DNA from: UMGS1783 sp900555065
Lineage (GTDB): Bacteria > Bacillota > Clostridia > Oscillospirales > UMGS1783
Reading direction: 5' to 3'
NCBI GenBank assembly: GCA_937991645.1
Contig: CALKPL010000019.1
Coordinates: forward strand, 1 to 64,000
DNA: 64,000 bases
How positions within the stretch are numbered: position 1 is the stretch's first letter; each line of letters opens with the position of its first letter. A program made the translations under genes and the position numbers. The notes beneath the pieces are model-generated. The model saw nothing but the letters and a program-made list of their open reading frames with translations. It was not told where the DNA came from and did no database searches. Positions 8,489 to 15,941 of this stretch are shown one piece after another.

Positions 8489-9505
8489 CTATTCCAGAAA
8501 ACCCGCGCCGACGACCGCGTCTTTGTCGTAAAACACGGCGGTCTGCCCCGGTGTGACGGCCCGCACCGGCGTTTCAAACCGGATATACGCTTTTCCGCCG
8601 GCAAGGGCGATATGGGCGGGAACCATGGCTGCGGCGTAGCGGGTTTTCACCATGGCGTCGAACCGGTCGCCATCCTTAAAAGCGCGCATCTGCCACACCA
8701 GCCCGGCCGCGACGGCGCTGTCGGTCATCGGCTCCTGGTGGGAGAGGAACACGTCGCCGGTTTCGGGATCCAGCCGATGCACGAACACCGGTCTGCCGAG
8801 CGCAACGCCCAGATTTTTGCGCTGGCCGACCGTGTATTGATAAAATCCGTCGTGCGCGCCGACCACTTCGCCCGTTTCCGCAAGAATGAACCGGCCCGGA
8901 CGGACGGGCAGGCCGCGTTCGAGCAGGAACTGCCGATAGCCGCCCTGCGCAAAGCAGAGCTCCTGGCTGTCCGGTTTGTCGGCGACGGGCAGACCCGCGG
9001 CGGACGCCATGTCCCGCAGCGACGCTTTGTCCCTGCCGTACAGGGGCAGCTCCAGCCGCGCAAGGACGGATTGGGGCAGGCGGCTTAGCATATACGACTG
9101 GTCCTTTACGGGGTTGCAGCGTATCGAATACCGGTTATAGCGCTTTTTTACCCCGGCGTAGTGGCCGGTTGCGACGCGGGCGATCCCGTAGCGGTCCGCG
9201 CAGGCGCACAGGGCTGCAAATTTGACGGCGGGGTTGCAGAGTACGCAGGGATTGGGCGTGCGCCCGGCTGCGTACTCGCTCAAAAAATTATGTAGCACCT
9301 CGTCCTCAAACCGGCGGCGCAGGTCCAGCCGCAGCAGGGGAAAGCCGAGCGCATGGGCGACGGCTTTCGCGTCGGCAAGCTCGCGCTCGCCGCGGCTGTG
9401 CATGACGCAGTATGCGCCGGTAACCTGGTATCCGCGCTCCTTCAGCAGCAGGGCCGCGGCCGCGCTGTCCACGCCGCCGGAAAGCCCGATGAGCACCCGT
9501 TCCAT
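8489..9505 (-). CDS. mnmA: tRNA-specific 2-thiouridylase
   Basis: MnmA thiolates U34 of tRNAs for Lys, Glu and Gln using persulfide sulfur that comes from IscS. The 338-residue product has the PP-loop SGGVDS (9-14), the catalytic cysteine region PNPCVLCN with Cys90, and the second catalytic cysteine Cys184 in DSQELCF. It is somewhat shorter than the usual 360 residues or so. Its ATG shares one base with the iscU stop codon (TGATG), which points to translational coupling. Position after iscS and iscU fits supply of sulfur from IscS. An upstream in-frame extension is rejected because of this junction. Confidence 0.95.
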   Translation of the reverse strand: MERVLIGLSGGVDSAAAALLLKERGYQVTGAYCVMHSRGERELADAKAVAHALGFPLLRLDLRRRFEDEVLHNFLSEYAAGRTPNPCVLCNPAVKFAALCACADRYGIARVATGHYAGVKKRYNRYSIRCNPVKDQSYMLSRLPQSVLARLELPLYGRDKASLRDMASAAGLPVADKPDSQELCFAQGGYRQFLLERGLPVRPGRFILAETGEVVGAHDGFYQYTVGQRKNLGVALGRPVFVHRLDPETGDVFLSHQEPMTDSAVAAGLVWQMRAFKDGDRFDAMVKTRYAAAMVPAHIALAGGKAYIRFETPVRAVTPGQTAVFYDKDAVVGAGFLE

Positions 9506-9936
9506 CAGTGGTGGACGCCGCAGGCGTCGCATTTGCCGTCGCACGCCTGCAGCGCCGCGGGAACGGGCCGGCCCTGCTTGCGCAGGTAATCCGCAATGGC
9601 GGACTTGACCGCTTCCTCTGCGAGCACGGAACAGTGGACCTTTGCGGGCGGCAGCCCGTCGAGCGCCTCAATGACGGCGCGGTTGGTAAGCTCCAGCGCC
9701 TCGTCAATTGTCTTGCCCTTGACCATTTCCGTCGCCATGGACGAAGTGGCTACCGCCGCGCCGCAGCCGAAGGTTTTGAACTTGATATCGGTAATGACGT
9801 CGTTGTCGATTTTAAGATAGATGCGCATAATATCGCCGCACTTGGCGTTTCCGACTTCGCCGACGGCGTCGGCGTCGGGTATTTCGCCCACGTTGCGCGG
9901 GTTCATGAAGTGGTCCATGACCTTTTCAGTATACAT
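9505..9936 (-). CDS. iscU: Fe-S cluster assembly scaffold, IscU/NifU type
   Basis: IscU receives sulfur from IscS and builds [2Fe-2S] or [4Fe-4S] clusters for transfer to client proteins. The 143-residue product has the three cluster-ligand cysteines Cys33, Cys58 and Cys102, and Asp35 in KCGD, as in the family. The C-terminal tail adds three further cysteines in ACDGKCDACG (132, 136, 139), a kind of extension seen in clostridial homologues whose role is not settled. It follows iscS after a 98-base gap with a hairpin, and overlaps mnmA by one base. No iscA, hscA, hscB or fdx lies nearby, the reduced set usual in Clostridia. Confidence 0.93.
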   Translation of the reverse strand: MYTEKVMDHFMNPRNVGEIPDADAVGEVGNAKCGDIMRIYLKIDNDVITDIKFKTFGCGAAVATSSMATEMVKGKTIDEALELTNRAVIEALDGLPPAKVHCSVLAEEAVKSAIADYLRKQGRPVPAALQACDGKCDACGVHH

Positions 9937-9996
9937 AACATCATCCTTTCAGCGGCGGCGTCCGGCGCGCAGCGGGACGCCTGTCCGGAATATACT

Positions 9997-10031
9997 TTCG
10001 GGCGCGCAGCCGGAAAGGCCGCGCGCCCGAA
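9997..10031 (-). other. intercistronic hairpin between iscS and iscU
   Basis: An 11-bp perfect inverted repeat (9997-10007 with 10021-10031) lies between the two genes. There is no T-run on the minus strand, so it is not a simple terminator. It could stabilise or process the transcript. Confidence 0.5.
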
Positions 10032-10034
10032 AAA

Positions 10035-11204
10035 TCACTTCGGTTCCTGCCCGTTCCACAGCGGGGACATGGCGCGCAGTTTTTCCACAATGGGCGGCAG
10101 GGTTTCCAGAATATAGTCCACGTCCTGCTCTGTATTCTCCGCGCCCAGGGTCATGCGCAGCGATCCGTGCGCGATCTCGTGCGTCAGGCCCATGGCCAGC
10201 AGCACGTGCGAGGGGTCGAGCGAGCCGGAGGTGCAGGCGCTGCCCGAGGAGGCGCATATGCCCGCAATGTCGAGCCAGAGCAGCAGGGATTCGCCCTCGA
10301 TATAGGGTATGGATACGTTTACGTTGCCCGGCAGCCTGCGGATACGGTCGCCGTTGAGACGGACATGGGGGATTTTGAGCAGGCCGTCGATGAGCCGGTC
10401 GCGCATTTTGACAAGCCGCGCGCCCGTCCGATCCATCTCCTCCACCGACAGGCGCAGCGCCTCCGCCATGCCGATAATACCCGGCGTGTTTTCCGTGCCT
10501 GCGCGGCGGTTGCGCTCCTGCGCGCCGCCGTGTATAAAGCCGGGCAGGGCGAGACCTTTCTTGACGTACAGCGCGCCGACGCCTTTGGGGCCTTTGAATT
10601 TGTGCGCGGAAAAGGACATAAGCCCGATATCCAGCGCGTGCACGTCGATGGGGATGTGGCCGACAGCCTGGACCGCGTCGGTGTGGAAAGGGACGCAGTG
10701 GCGCGCGGCGACCGCGGCGAGTTCGGAGATGGGCTGGATGGTGCCCACTTCGTTATTGGCGAACATGACGGTTACGAGGACGGTGTCCCCGTCAATGGCG
10801 GCTTCCAGGTCGGACGCACGGACCAGTCCGTCCTCATAGACGGGCAACAGCGTCACGGCCGCGCCGCTGTTCTCGATGGCGTGCAGCACGGCGTGGTGCT
10901 CGAAAGCCGAGGTGACGATACGCGGCGTCCTGCCCTTTTGCAGCGCGCGCTGCGCCAGCTCCTTAATCACCCAGTTATCGCTCTCAGTCCCGCCGGCAGT
11001 GAAGTAGATTTCGTCCGGGCGCGCGCCGATACAGGCTGCAATCTGCGCGCGCGCCTGCTCCACAAAGCCGCGCACCTGCTGGCCGGGGCTGTGCACAGAA
11101 TTTGGGTTGGCATAGTATTCCGTGAAAAAAGGGAGCATTTTTTCAACGACGCGCGGGTCCACGCGGGTGGTGGCGGCATTGTCTACGTATACGGTTCTTT
11201 TCAT
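10035..11204 (-). CDS. iscS: cysteine desulfurase, IscS type
   Basis: This PLP-dependent enzyme converts cysteine to alanine and holds the released sulfur as an enzyme persulfide. The 389-residue product has the PLP-binding lysine Lys202 in SAHKFKGPKG, the cofactor-contacting His103-His104 in FEHHAV, and the catalytic Cys324 in SSGSACTSGSLDPSHVL. The start at 11204 follows GGAAGGAA; upstream in-frame codons lack this. Downstream iscU and mnmA are its expected partners, one for Fe-S clusters and one for tRNA thiolation. The pdxK gene upstream in the same run could help supply its cofactor, though that link is inference. Confidence 0.96.
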   Translation of the reverse strand: MKRTVYVDNAATTRVDPRVVEKMLPFFTEYYANPNSVHSPGQQVRGFVEQARAQIAACIGARPDEIYFTAGGTESDNWVIKELAQRALQKGRTPRIVTSAFEHHAVLHAIENSGAAVTLLPVYEDGLVRASDLEAAIDGDTVLVTVMFANNEVGTIQPISELAAVAARHCVPFHTDAVQAVGHIPIDVHALDIGLMSFSAHKFKGPKGVGALYVKKGLALPGFIHGGAQERNRRAGTENTPGIIGMAEALRLSVEEMDRTGARLVKMRDRLIDGLLKIPHVRLNGDRIRRLPGNVNVSIPYIEGESLLLWLDIAGICASSGSACTSGSLDPSHVLLAMGLTHEIAHGSLRMTLGAENTEQDVDYILETLPPIVEKLRAMSPLWNGQEPK

Positions 11205-11269
11205 GTTCGTTCCTTCCGCTTCTATGGTTTTGTCCATTATTCTTTCCATGCGGGACGGATTCTATGAAT

Positions 11270-11752
11270 TTAATTTTCAGAGGGGTTCAGTCTGGTGTCG
11301 TACGCGTCGGCGCTGGCGGTCGCAAGCGCGTCGCACCGCTCGTTTTCCGGATGGCCGTCATGGCCGCGCACCCATATAAACGCGGTGCAGTGCGGCTCCA
11401 TCGCCGCACACAGGCGTTTCCACAAATCCTCATTTTTAACCGGTTCGTTGCCCTGCCGCTTCCAGGCCTTGGCCCGCCACTTGTCCAGCCAGCCCTGGTT
11501 GACGGCGTCGATCAGGTACTTGGAGTCGGAATAAAGGTGAACGATACAGGGCTCTTTCAGCGCGGAAAGACCCTCGATGGCGGCGGTCAGCTCCATGCGG
11601 TTGTTCGTCGTCTCCGCCGCGCCGCCCGTCAGTTCTTTTTCAAAACCGCCCCAGCGCAGGATGGCCGCCCAGCCGCCCGGTCCGGGATTGCCCCGGCAGG
11701 CGCCGTCGGTAAAAATTTCAACCGATTTGCGGGCCCGGTTCTGCATTTCCAT
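11270..11752 (-). CDS. rnhA: ribonuclease HI
   Basis: RNase HI cuts the RNA strand of RNA:DNA hybrids. The 160-residue product has the four catalytic acids of the family: Asp16 in FTDGACRGNPG, Glu54 in NRMELTAAIEGL, Asp76 in SDSKYLIDA and Asp141 in ENERCDALA, plus the handle region with KWRAKAWKRQG. The start at 11752 is set by AGGGAGGTG seven bases upstream, which lies just past the glyQS stop. It is the usual bacterial length and sits between glyQS and iscS in a co-directional run. Confidence 0.96.
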   Translation of the reverse strand: MEMQNRARKSVEIFTDGACRGNPGPGGWAAILRWGGFEKELTGGAAETTNNRMELTAAIEGLSALKEPCIVHLYSDSKYLIDAVNQGWLDKWRAKAWKRQGNEPVKNEDLWKRLCAAMEPHCTAFIWVRGHDGHPENERCDALATASADAYDTRLNPSEN

Positions 11753-11778
11753 GGGGCGCACCTCCCTGTCCACGCGGG

Positions 11779-13176
11779 TCAATAGGAGACGCGCTCCGCG
11801 ATATAGGCTTCCAGTTCGTCGATGGGGATACGGACCTGGGCCATGCTGTCACGGTCGCGCACGGTAACGCAGCCGTCCGTTTCGGAATCAAAGTCGTACG
11901 TGACGCACAGGGGCGTGCCGATCTCGTCCTGGCGGCGGTAGCGTTTGCCGATGGAGCCCGCGTCGTCATAGTCCACCATAAAGGATCTGGAGAGGTCGCG
12001 GCGTATCTGCTGCGCCTTTTCGGCCAGCTTTTTGGAAAGCGGCAGCACGGCGCATTTGTAGGGCGCAAGGGCCGGATGCAGCCGCAGGACGACGCGTACG
12101 TCGTTCTTCTCCACGTCGACGACTTCCTCGTCGTATGCGTCTACGAGGAAGGCGAGAGTCACGCGGTCGGCCCCCAGAGACGGTTCGATGACATAGGGAA
12201 CGTATTTTTCATTCGACTCCTGGTCAAAGTATTCCATGCTTTCGCCCGATTCTGTCTGATGCGCGCTCAGGTCAAAGTCGGTGCGGTCGGCAATGCCCCA
12301 CAGCTCGCCCCAGCCGAAGGGGAACAGGAACTCAAAGTCGGTCGTCGCCTTGGAATAGTGCGAAAGCTCCTCCGGCTCGTGGTCGCGCAGGCGCAGGTTC
12401 TCTTCGCGCATGTTGAGACCGGTCAGCCAGTCACGGCAGAAGGCGCGCCAGTATGCGAACCAGTCGAGGTCGGTGCCGGGCTTGCAGAAGAATTCCAGCT
12501 CCATCTGTTCAAACTCACGGGTGCGGAAAGTAAAGTTGCCGGGCGTGATTTCATTGCGGAAGCTCTTGCCGATCTGCGCGACGCCGAAGGGCACCTTCCG
12601 GCGGGTCGTGCGCTGGATGTTCTTGAAGTTGACAAAGATACCCTGCGCCGTCTCGGGGCGCAGATACACCTCGCTGGCCGAGTCCTCCGTCACGCCCTGG
12701 AAGGTTTTGAACATCATGTTGAATTTGCGGATGTCGGTGAAATCGCTCCTGCCGCAGCCGGGGCAGGGGATATTGTGTTCGCGGATGTATTCGCTCATCT
12801 GCTCGTTGGTAAGCGCTTCCACGACCATGTCGATGCCGTTCTGGGCGTTGTAGTCCTCGATCAGCTTATCGGCGCGGTGGCGCATCTTGCAGCCGCGGCA
12901 GTCGATCAGCGGGTCGTTGAAATTGACGACGTGGCCCGATGCAACCCAGGTCTGCGGATTCATGAGTATGGCGGAGTCCAGCCCGACGTTGTAGTCGGAC
13001 TCCTGTACGAATTTTTTCCACCAGGCGCGCTTGACATTGTTTTTCAGTTCCACGCCAAGCGGGCCGTAGTCCCACGTATTCGCAAGGCCGCCGTAGATCT
13101 CCGAGCCGGCGTAGATAAAGCCGCGGCCCTTGCACAGGGCGACGATGGTATCCATTGTTTTCTGGTTGTTATCCAT
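11779..13176 (-). CDS. glyQS: glycine--tRNA ligase, single-chain (alpha2) type
   Basis: This class II synthetase charges tRNA-Gly. The 465-residue length and the start GFIYAGSEIYGGLANTWDYGPLG mark the homodimeric, archaeal/eukaryotic-like form found in many Bacillota and Actinobacteria, not the alpha2beta2 GlyQ/GlyS form. Class II motif 2 is visible as GKSFRNEITPGNFTFRTREF, and motif 3 as PSLGADRVTLAFL. Two CxxC-type pairs (CRGCKMRH and CPGCG) suggest a zinc-binding insertion. AAAGGAG precedes the start. It lies 28 bases after the ECF gene, leaving no room for a T-box leader. Confidence 0.96.
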   Translation of the reverse strand: MDNNQKTMDTIVALCKGRGFIYAGSEIYGGLANTWDYGPLGVELKNNVKRAWWKKFVQESDYNVGLDSAILMNPQTWVASGHVVNFNDPLIDCRGCKMRHRADKLIEDYNAQNGIDMVVEALTNEQMSEYIREHNIPCPGCGRSDFTDIRKFNMMFKTFQGVTEDSASEVYLRPETAQGIFVNFKNIQRTTRRKVPFGVAQIGKSFRNEITPGNFTFRTREFEQMELEFFCKPGTDLDWFAYWRAFCRDWLTGLNMREENLRLRDHEPEELSHYSKATTDFEFLFPFGWGELWGIADRTDFDLSAHQTESGESMEYFDQESNEKYVPYVIEPSLGADRVTLAFLVDAYDEEVVDVEKNDVRVVLRLHPALAPYKCAVLPLSKKLAEKAQQIRRDLSRSFMVDYDDAGSIGKRYRRQDEIGTPLCVTYDFDSETDGCVTVRDRDSMAQVRIPIDELEAYIAERVSY

Positions 13177-13204
13177 GGGGAACGCTCCTTTTCAGAAGTG
13201 AAAT

Positions 13205-13714
13205 TTACAGATTTGGCCCAAGCTGGTTTTTGACGGCCGGCGCGCGCAGGACCGTCAGCAGCACGGCGAATACGACTGTGGACGCGCCCGCCTGCACGAC
13301 ATTGCCGAGAATGTTGGGCACTGCGCCGCCGACGCCGAACAGGATCAGGTCGCTCACATAGTACAGGCCGACGCACAGCACGCCGGAGACGAGGCTCATC
13401 AGCCCGTACTTAAACGCCTTGCGCGGCGTGTGGGGAAACAGATACAGCGGCAGCGCCATGAGCGCCTTGATCACGAATGTGAACGGGGCGTATGCCGTAA
13501 AGCCCAGGGTGAGATCGGCAAGCGACGCGCCGAGCGCGCCCGCGGCCATGGCATACGGCGGCGGCAGGAACAGCGCCGCGGTGTAGAGCAGCGCGTCGCC
13601 GATATGTACGTACCCCGAGTAGACGGGGACGGGGATCTTGATCAGCAGGGTCGCGACATAGACGAGCGCGCCGAACAGCGCGGCCAGGGTAAGGGTTTTC
13701 AGGTTCTTTCGCAT
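13205..13714 (-). CDS. ECF transporter S component, probable vitamin B6 uptake
   Basis: A 169-residue integral membrane protein with about six hydrophobic segments and the pattern of energy-coupling-factor substrate-binding (S) components: an N-terminal alanine-rich helix with ALFGALVYVATLLIKIPVP, then GYVHIGDALLYTAALFLPPPYAM. S components bind a vitamin and work with a shared EcfAAT module encoded elsewhere. It overlaps the end of a pyridoxal/pyridoxamine kinase gene by 16 bases, so vitamin B6 is the likely substrate; this rests on context alone. AGGAGG lies nine bases before the ATG. Another vitamin cannot be excluded. Confidence 0.8.
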   Translation of the reverse strand: MRKNLKTLTLAALFGALVYVATLLIKIPVPVYSGYVHIGDALLYTAALFLPPPYAMAAGALGASLADLTLGFTAYAPFTFVIKALMALPLYLFPHTPRKAFKYGLMSLVSGVLCVGLYYVSDLILFGVGGAVPNILGNVVQAGASTVVFAVLLTVLRAPAVKNQLGPNL

Positions 13715-14526
13715 GGCGACAGGCCTCCTAAAAGTGGTTCAAAAATAACGCCGTTCTCATAGCTCTCGCCAAGGGCGGACGTGCGGCGGATCGCGTCGGA
13801 CACAAAGCCGCCCGCAAGACGCACCGCGTCCGCAAAGCCGCGGCCGGAAAGCAGCGCGCCGGTCACGACCGAGGCGAAGATATCGCCCGTGCCGCTGCAG
13901 TAGGCCGGCAGGCGCGGATGGCGGTCGAAGAAGTATTCGCCGTCGGCAAAGCCCGCGTTGACGATGCTGTCGCCCCGGCGTATGCCAGTTATCACGACGT
14001 AGCGCGGACCGAGCGCGGACAGGGATTTCGCGTATTCGCGCATATCCTGCTCCGAAGCTTCGGCGCGGTAGGGCAGGCCGAGCAGTATGCACGCTTCGGT
14101 GAGGTTCGGCGTAATACAGTCCGCCGCCTCGCACAGCGCGCGCATACGCGCGCACATGTCGGCCGTATAGGTTTTGTAGACCGCGCCGTCGTCGCCCATG
14201 ACGGGGTCGACAATGCGAAGCGCGCCGGGATGGGCTCGGCAGAAATCGAGCACAATGTCGATTTGCTCCGCGCTGCCTAGAAACCCGGAGTAGACCGCGT
14301 CAAAACGCACGCCCAGCCTGTCCCAGCCGGCGGCGTATTCGCGCATGTGCGCGGTAAAGTCGGCAAAGGTGAAGGAGGGGTAGCCCGTGTGCGCGCAGAG
14401 CACCGCGGTAGGGAGCGGACAGACCTGCACGCCCATGGCGGAGATGACCGGGATGGCGACAGTCAGCGAACAGCGGCCAAAGCCGGACAGGTCATTGATT
14501 GCCGCGACGCGCTTCGGCACCGTCAT
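13699..14526 (-). CDS. pdxK: pyridoxal/pyridoxamine kinase
   Basis: This ribokinase-family enzyme phosphorylates vitamin B6 vitamers, giving PLP or its precursors. The 275-residue product starts with RVAAINDLSGFGRCSL and contains CPLPTAVLCAHTGYP, DPVMGDDGAVY and TPNLTEA, all typical of the PdxK/PdxY branch, with the catalytic GTGD motif in YCSGTGDIFASV. The ATG at 14526 sits eight bases after AAAGGTGG; a GTG twelve bases upstream overlaps that site. It heads a seven-gene minus-strand run and overlaps a likely B6 transporter component, so uptake and trapping of the vitamin would be coupled. Confidence 0.92.
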   Translation of the reverse strand: MTVPKRVAAINDLSGFGRCSLTVAIPVISAMGVQVCPLPTAVLCAHTGYPSFTFADFTAHMREYAAGWDRLGVRFDAVYSGFLGSAEQIDIVLDFCRAHPGALRIVDPVMGDDGAVYKTYTADMCARMRALCEAADCITPNLTEACILLGLPYRAEASEQDMREYAKSLSALGPRYVVITGIRRGDSIVNAGFADGEYFFDRHPRLPAYCSGTGDIFASVVTGALLSGRGFADAVRLAGGFVSDAIRRTSALGESYENGVIFEPLLGGLSPCERT

Positions 14527-14565
14527 TTCCGATTCCACCTTTCCGAAATTTTATAACGCTTAATT

Positions 14566-14598
14566 TAGTATAATACTATACATACATAAAAAATGCAA
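14566..14598 (-). promoter_or_regulatory. promoter of the pdxK run with a palindrome over the -10 box
   Basis: Read on the minus strand: TTGCAT (14598-14593), 17-bp spacer, TATTAT (14575-14570). The perfect 13-bp palindrome TAGTATAATACTA (14566-14578) covers the -10 box and could be a repressor site. Confidence 0.6.
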
Positions 14599-14984
14599 GA
14601 GCGACTTGCCTTCTCCACCCTGCGCAGGCATGATCTCTGCATGCGAAAAAGACGCTCGGACAGCGCCGGCGGGGGTTAAGGGCCGGGCGCGCGCAGGCGG
14701 GGGAAAGGATCGGGCGCGCGCAGGCGGGGGAAAGGGTCGGGCGCGTGCAGGCGGGGGAAAGGGCCGGGCGCATGCAGGCGGGTAAAAGGGCCGGGCGCGT
14801 ACAGGCGGGGGTTAAGGGCCGGGCGCGCGTAGGCGGGGGAAAGGGTCGGGCGCGCGCAGACGGGCGAAGGGCCGGGCGCGCGCAGGCGGGGGAAAGGGCG
14901 GCGCCCGCGTCTGAAAGGCGCTTTTGGCGCGCAGGGTGAGGCCAGGTTGTAAACGCCCATATACGGCGCACCGACCGGCTTCGG
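14599..14984. other. gene-free spacer holding a 27-bp tandem array
   Basis: Between the divergent pdxK and 15050 promoters. Most of it is the G-rich tandem array at 14680-14895. The minus-strand frames through it encode only proline- and alanine-rich repeats with no ribosome binding site and are not called as genes. Confidence 0.6.
14680..14895. repeat. tandem array of eight 27-bp G-rich repeats
   Basis: Units begin at 14680, 14707, 14734, 14761, 14788, 14816, 14843 and 14869. Each is close to GGGCCGGGCGCGCGCAGGCG followed by GGGGAAA. Nearly all are 27 bp, with one 28 and one 26. Substitutions between units are scattered, as in a decaying minisatellite. Confidence 0.9.
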
Positions 14985-15013
14985 TTGACAAGGACGCCGT
15001 TTCCCGGTATACT
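14985..15013 (+). promoter_or_regulatory. near-consensus sigma-A promoter of the small membrane protein gene
   Basis: TTGACA (14985-14990), 17-bp spacer, TATACT (15008-15013), 36 bases before the start codon. Confidence 0.85.
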
Positions 15014-15049
15014 GATAACTAATAATCACAACGGACACAGGAGGCGCGT

Positions 15050-15301
15050 ATGGGACGAAAACGGACGATACAGTTTGGCATGGACGTGGTTGCGATCGTG
15101 ATCGCCGTGCTCGGCGTAGCCGAGATCATTCCACGTGGCATTGGATTTGCGGCGGCAATTTGCCTTTTGGCGGCGGTTCTGTTCTGGAACGGGATCGACG
15201 CGCTGCGGGAAAAGCGCAAAGCGTACGCGGTGGTCATGATGCTGTTCGGCGCGGTGATGGCCGGGTTTGCGATTACCGTATATCTGCTTCCGCTGTTTTG
15301 A
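15050..15301 (+). CDS. small three-helix membrane protein of unknown function
   Basis: I do not recognise this 83-residue protein. A basic N-terminus (MGRKR) is followed by three hydrophobic stretches, roughly residues 10-27, 31-48 and 59-82, with a charged REKRK loop between the second and third. AGGAGG lies five bases before the ATG and a near-consensus promoter lies upstream, so it is very likely expressed. A long hairpin follows the stop. It stands alone and is not part of the V-ATPase operon, which has its own promoter. No function can be assigned from sequence. Confidence 0.75.
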   Translation: MGRKRTIQFGMDVVAIVIAVLGVAEIIPRGIGFAAAICLLAAVLFWNGIDALREKRKAYAVVMMLFGAVMAGFAITVYLLPLF

Positions 15302-15315
15302 TTCTTATCTGCCAG

Positions 15316-15353
15316 GGCACGCCCGGCGCCGCATTGGCGGCGCCGGGCGTGCC
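15316..15353 (+). terminator. long hairpin after the small membrane protein gene
   Basis: A perfect 17-bp stem (15316-15332 with 15337-15353) with an ATTG loop. The T-tract after it is poor (GCATTTCTG), so termination may be incomplete. Confidence 0.6.
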
Positions 15354-15504
15354 GCATTTCTGCGCCAGGGGTGTTTTTTTAGCGCGGCAGGACGCTGGAA
15401 AACACTTTTTTTGTCCTGTATATTCGCCGCGTATTATTAAATAGGAAGGAGGGCTTGGAACTAGAAAAACCGGCCTTGCGGCCGCTTAAATCGCGCGTTC
15501 TTTA

Positions 15505-15533
15505 TTGACACCCATTTTTGATTGACGTATAAT
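15505..15533 (+). promoter_or_regulatory. consensus sigma-A promoter of the V-ATPase operon
   Basis: A full match to consensus: TTGACA (15505-15510), 17-bp spacer, TATAAT (15528-15533), 57 bases before the first gene. This implies strong, constitutive-type transcription. Confidence 0.9.
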
Positions 15534-15590
15534 TTGTATTAAAGCGTTTAAGCGTACATTATAGTTTTATGAAAAAGCAGGGGTGATTTC

Positions 15591-15902
15591 ATGGCGCAGG
15601 ATGCGATTTCGGCAGTGAAAGAGGCTGAAAAAAGAGCGGACGCTATCGAGCGGGAAGGCGCGCTGGAGGCGGATCGGCTCGTAGAGGACGCCCTGCAGGC
15701 GGCGCAGGCTCGCAAGGAAGAAATCAGCCGGAACGCCGAAGCCGAAGCGCAGCGGATTCTGGGCCGCGCAAAGGAAGAGGCCGCGGCGATCCAGCAGGAG
15801 GCCGAGGCCGAAGCACAGCGGCTGTCGGCCGGGCTTGCGGAGCAGGCGGCCGCCCGCCGCGGCGATGCGATAGACGCTGTGAAGCGCCTGCTTTTCGCCT
15901 GA
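15591..15902 (+). CDS. ntpF: V-type ATPase peripheral stalk subunit (NtpF / subunit G-H)
   Basis: A 103-residue, almost wholly helical protein very rich in Ala, Glu, Arg and Gln, predicted to form one long coiled coil. In V/A-type ATPases this short subunit pairs with subunit E to make the peripheral stalk that keeps the A3B3 head from turning. Identification rests on composition, length and its place as first gene before ntpI, the order of the Enterococcus hirae ntp operon. The ATG follows AGGGGTGA. Sequence alone would fit many coiled coils; the operon makes the call. Confidence 0.85.
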   Translation: MAQDAISAVKEAEKRADAIEREGALEADRLVEDALQAAQARKEEISRNAEAEAQRILGRAKEEAAAIQQEAEAEAQRLSAGLAEQAAARRGDAIDAVKRLLFA

Positions 15903-15941
15903 TACGGATATACCGACCGCAGTAGAAAGGAGGGACGCCGT

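Noticed and set aside
13177..13204. T-box riboswitch before glyQS
   Set aside because: Only 28 bases separate glyQS from the upstream gene, too few for a T-box.
14576..14971. Proline-rich repeat proteins encoded on the minus strand
   Set aside because: They arise because the 27-bp tandem units are divisible by three. No ribosome binding site or promoter fits, and the frame covers the pdxK promoter.
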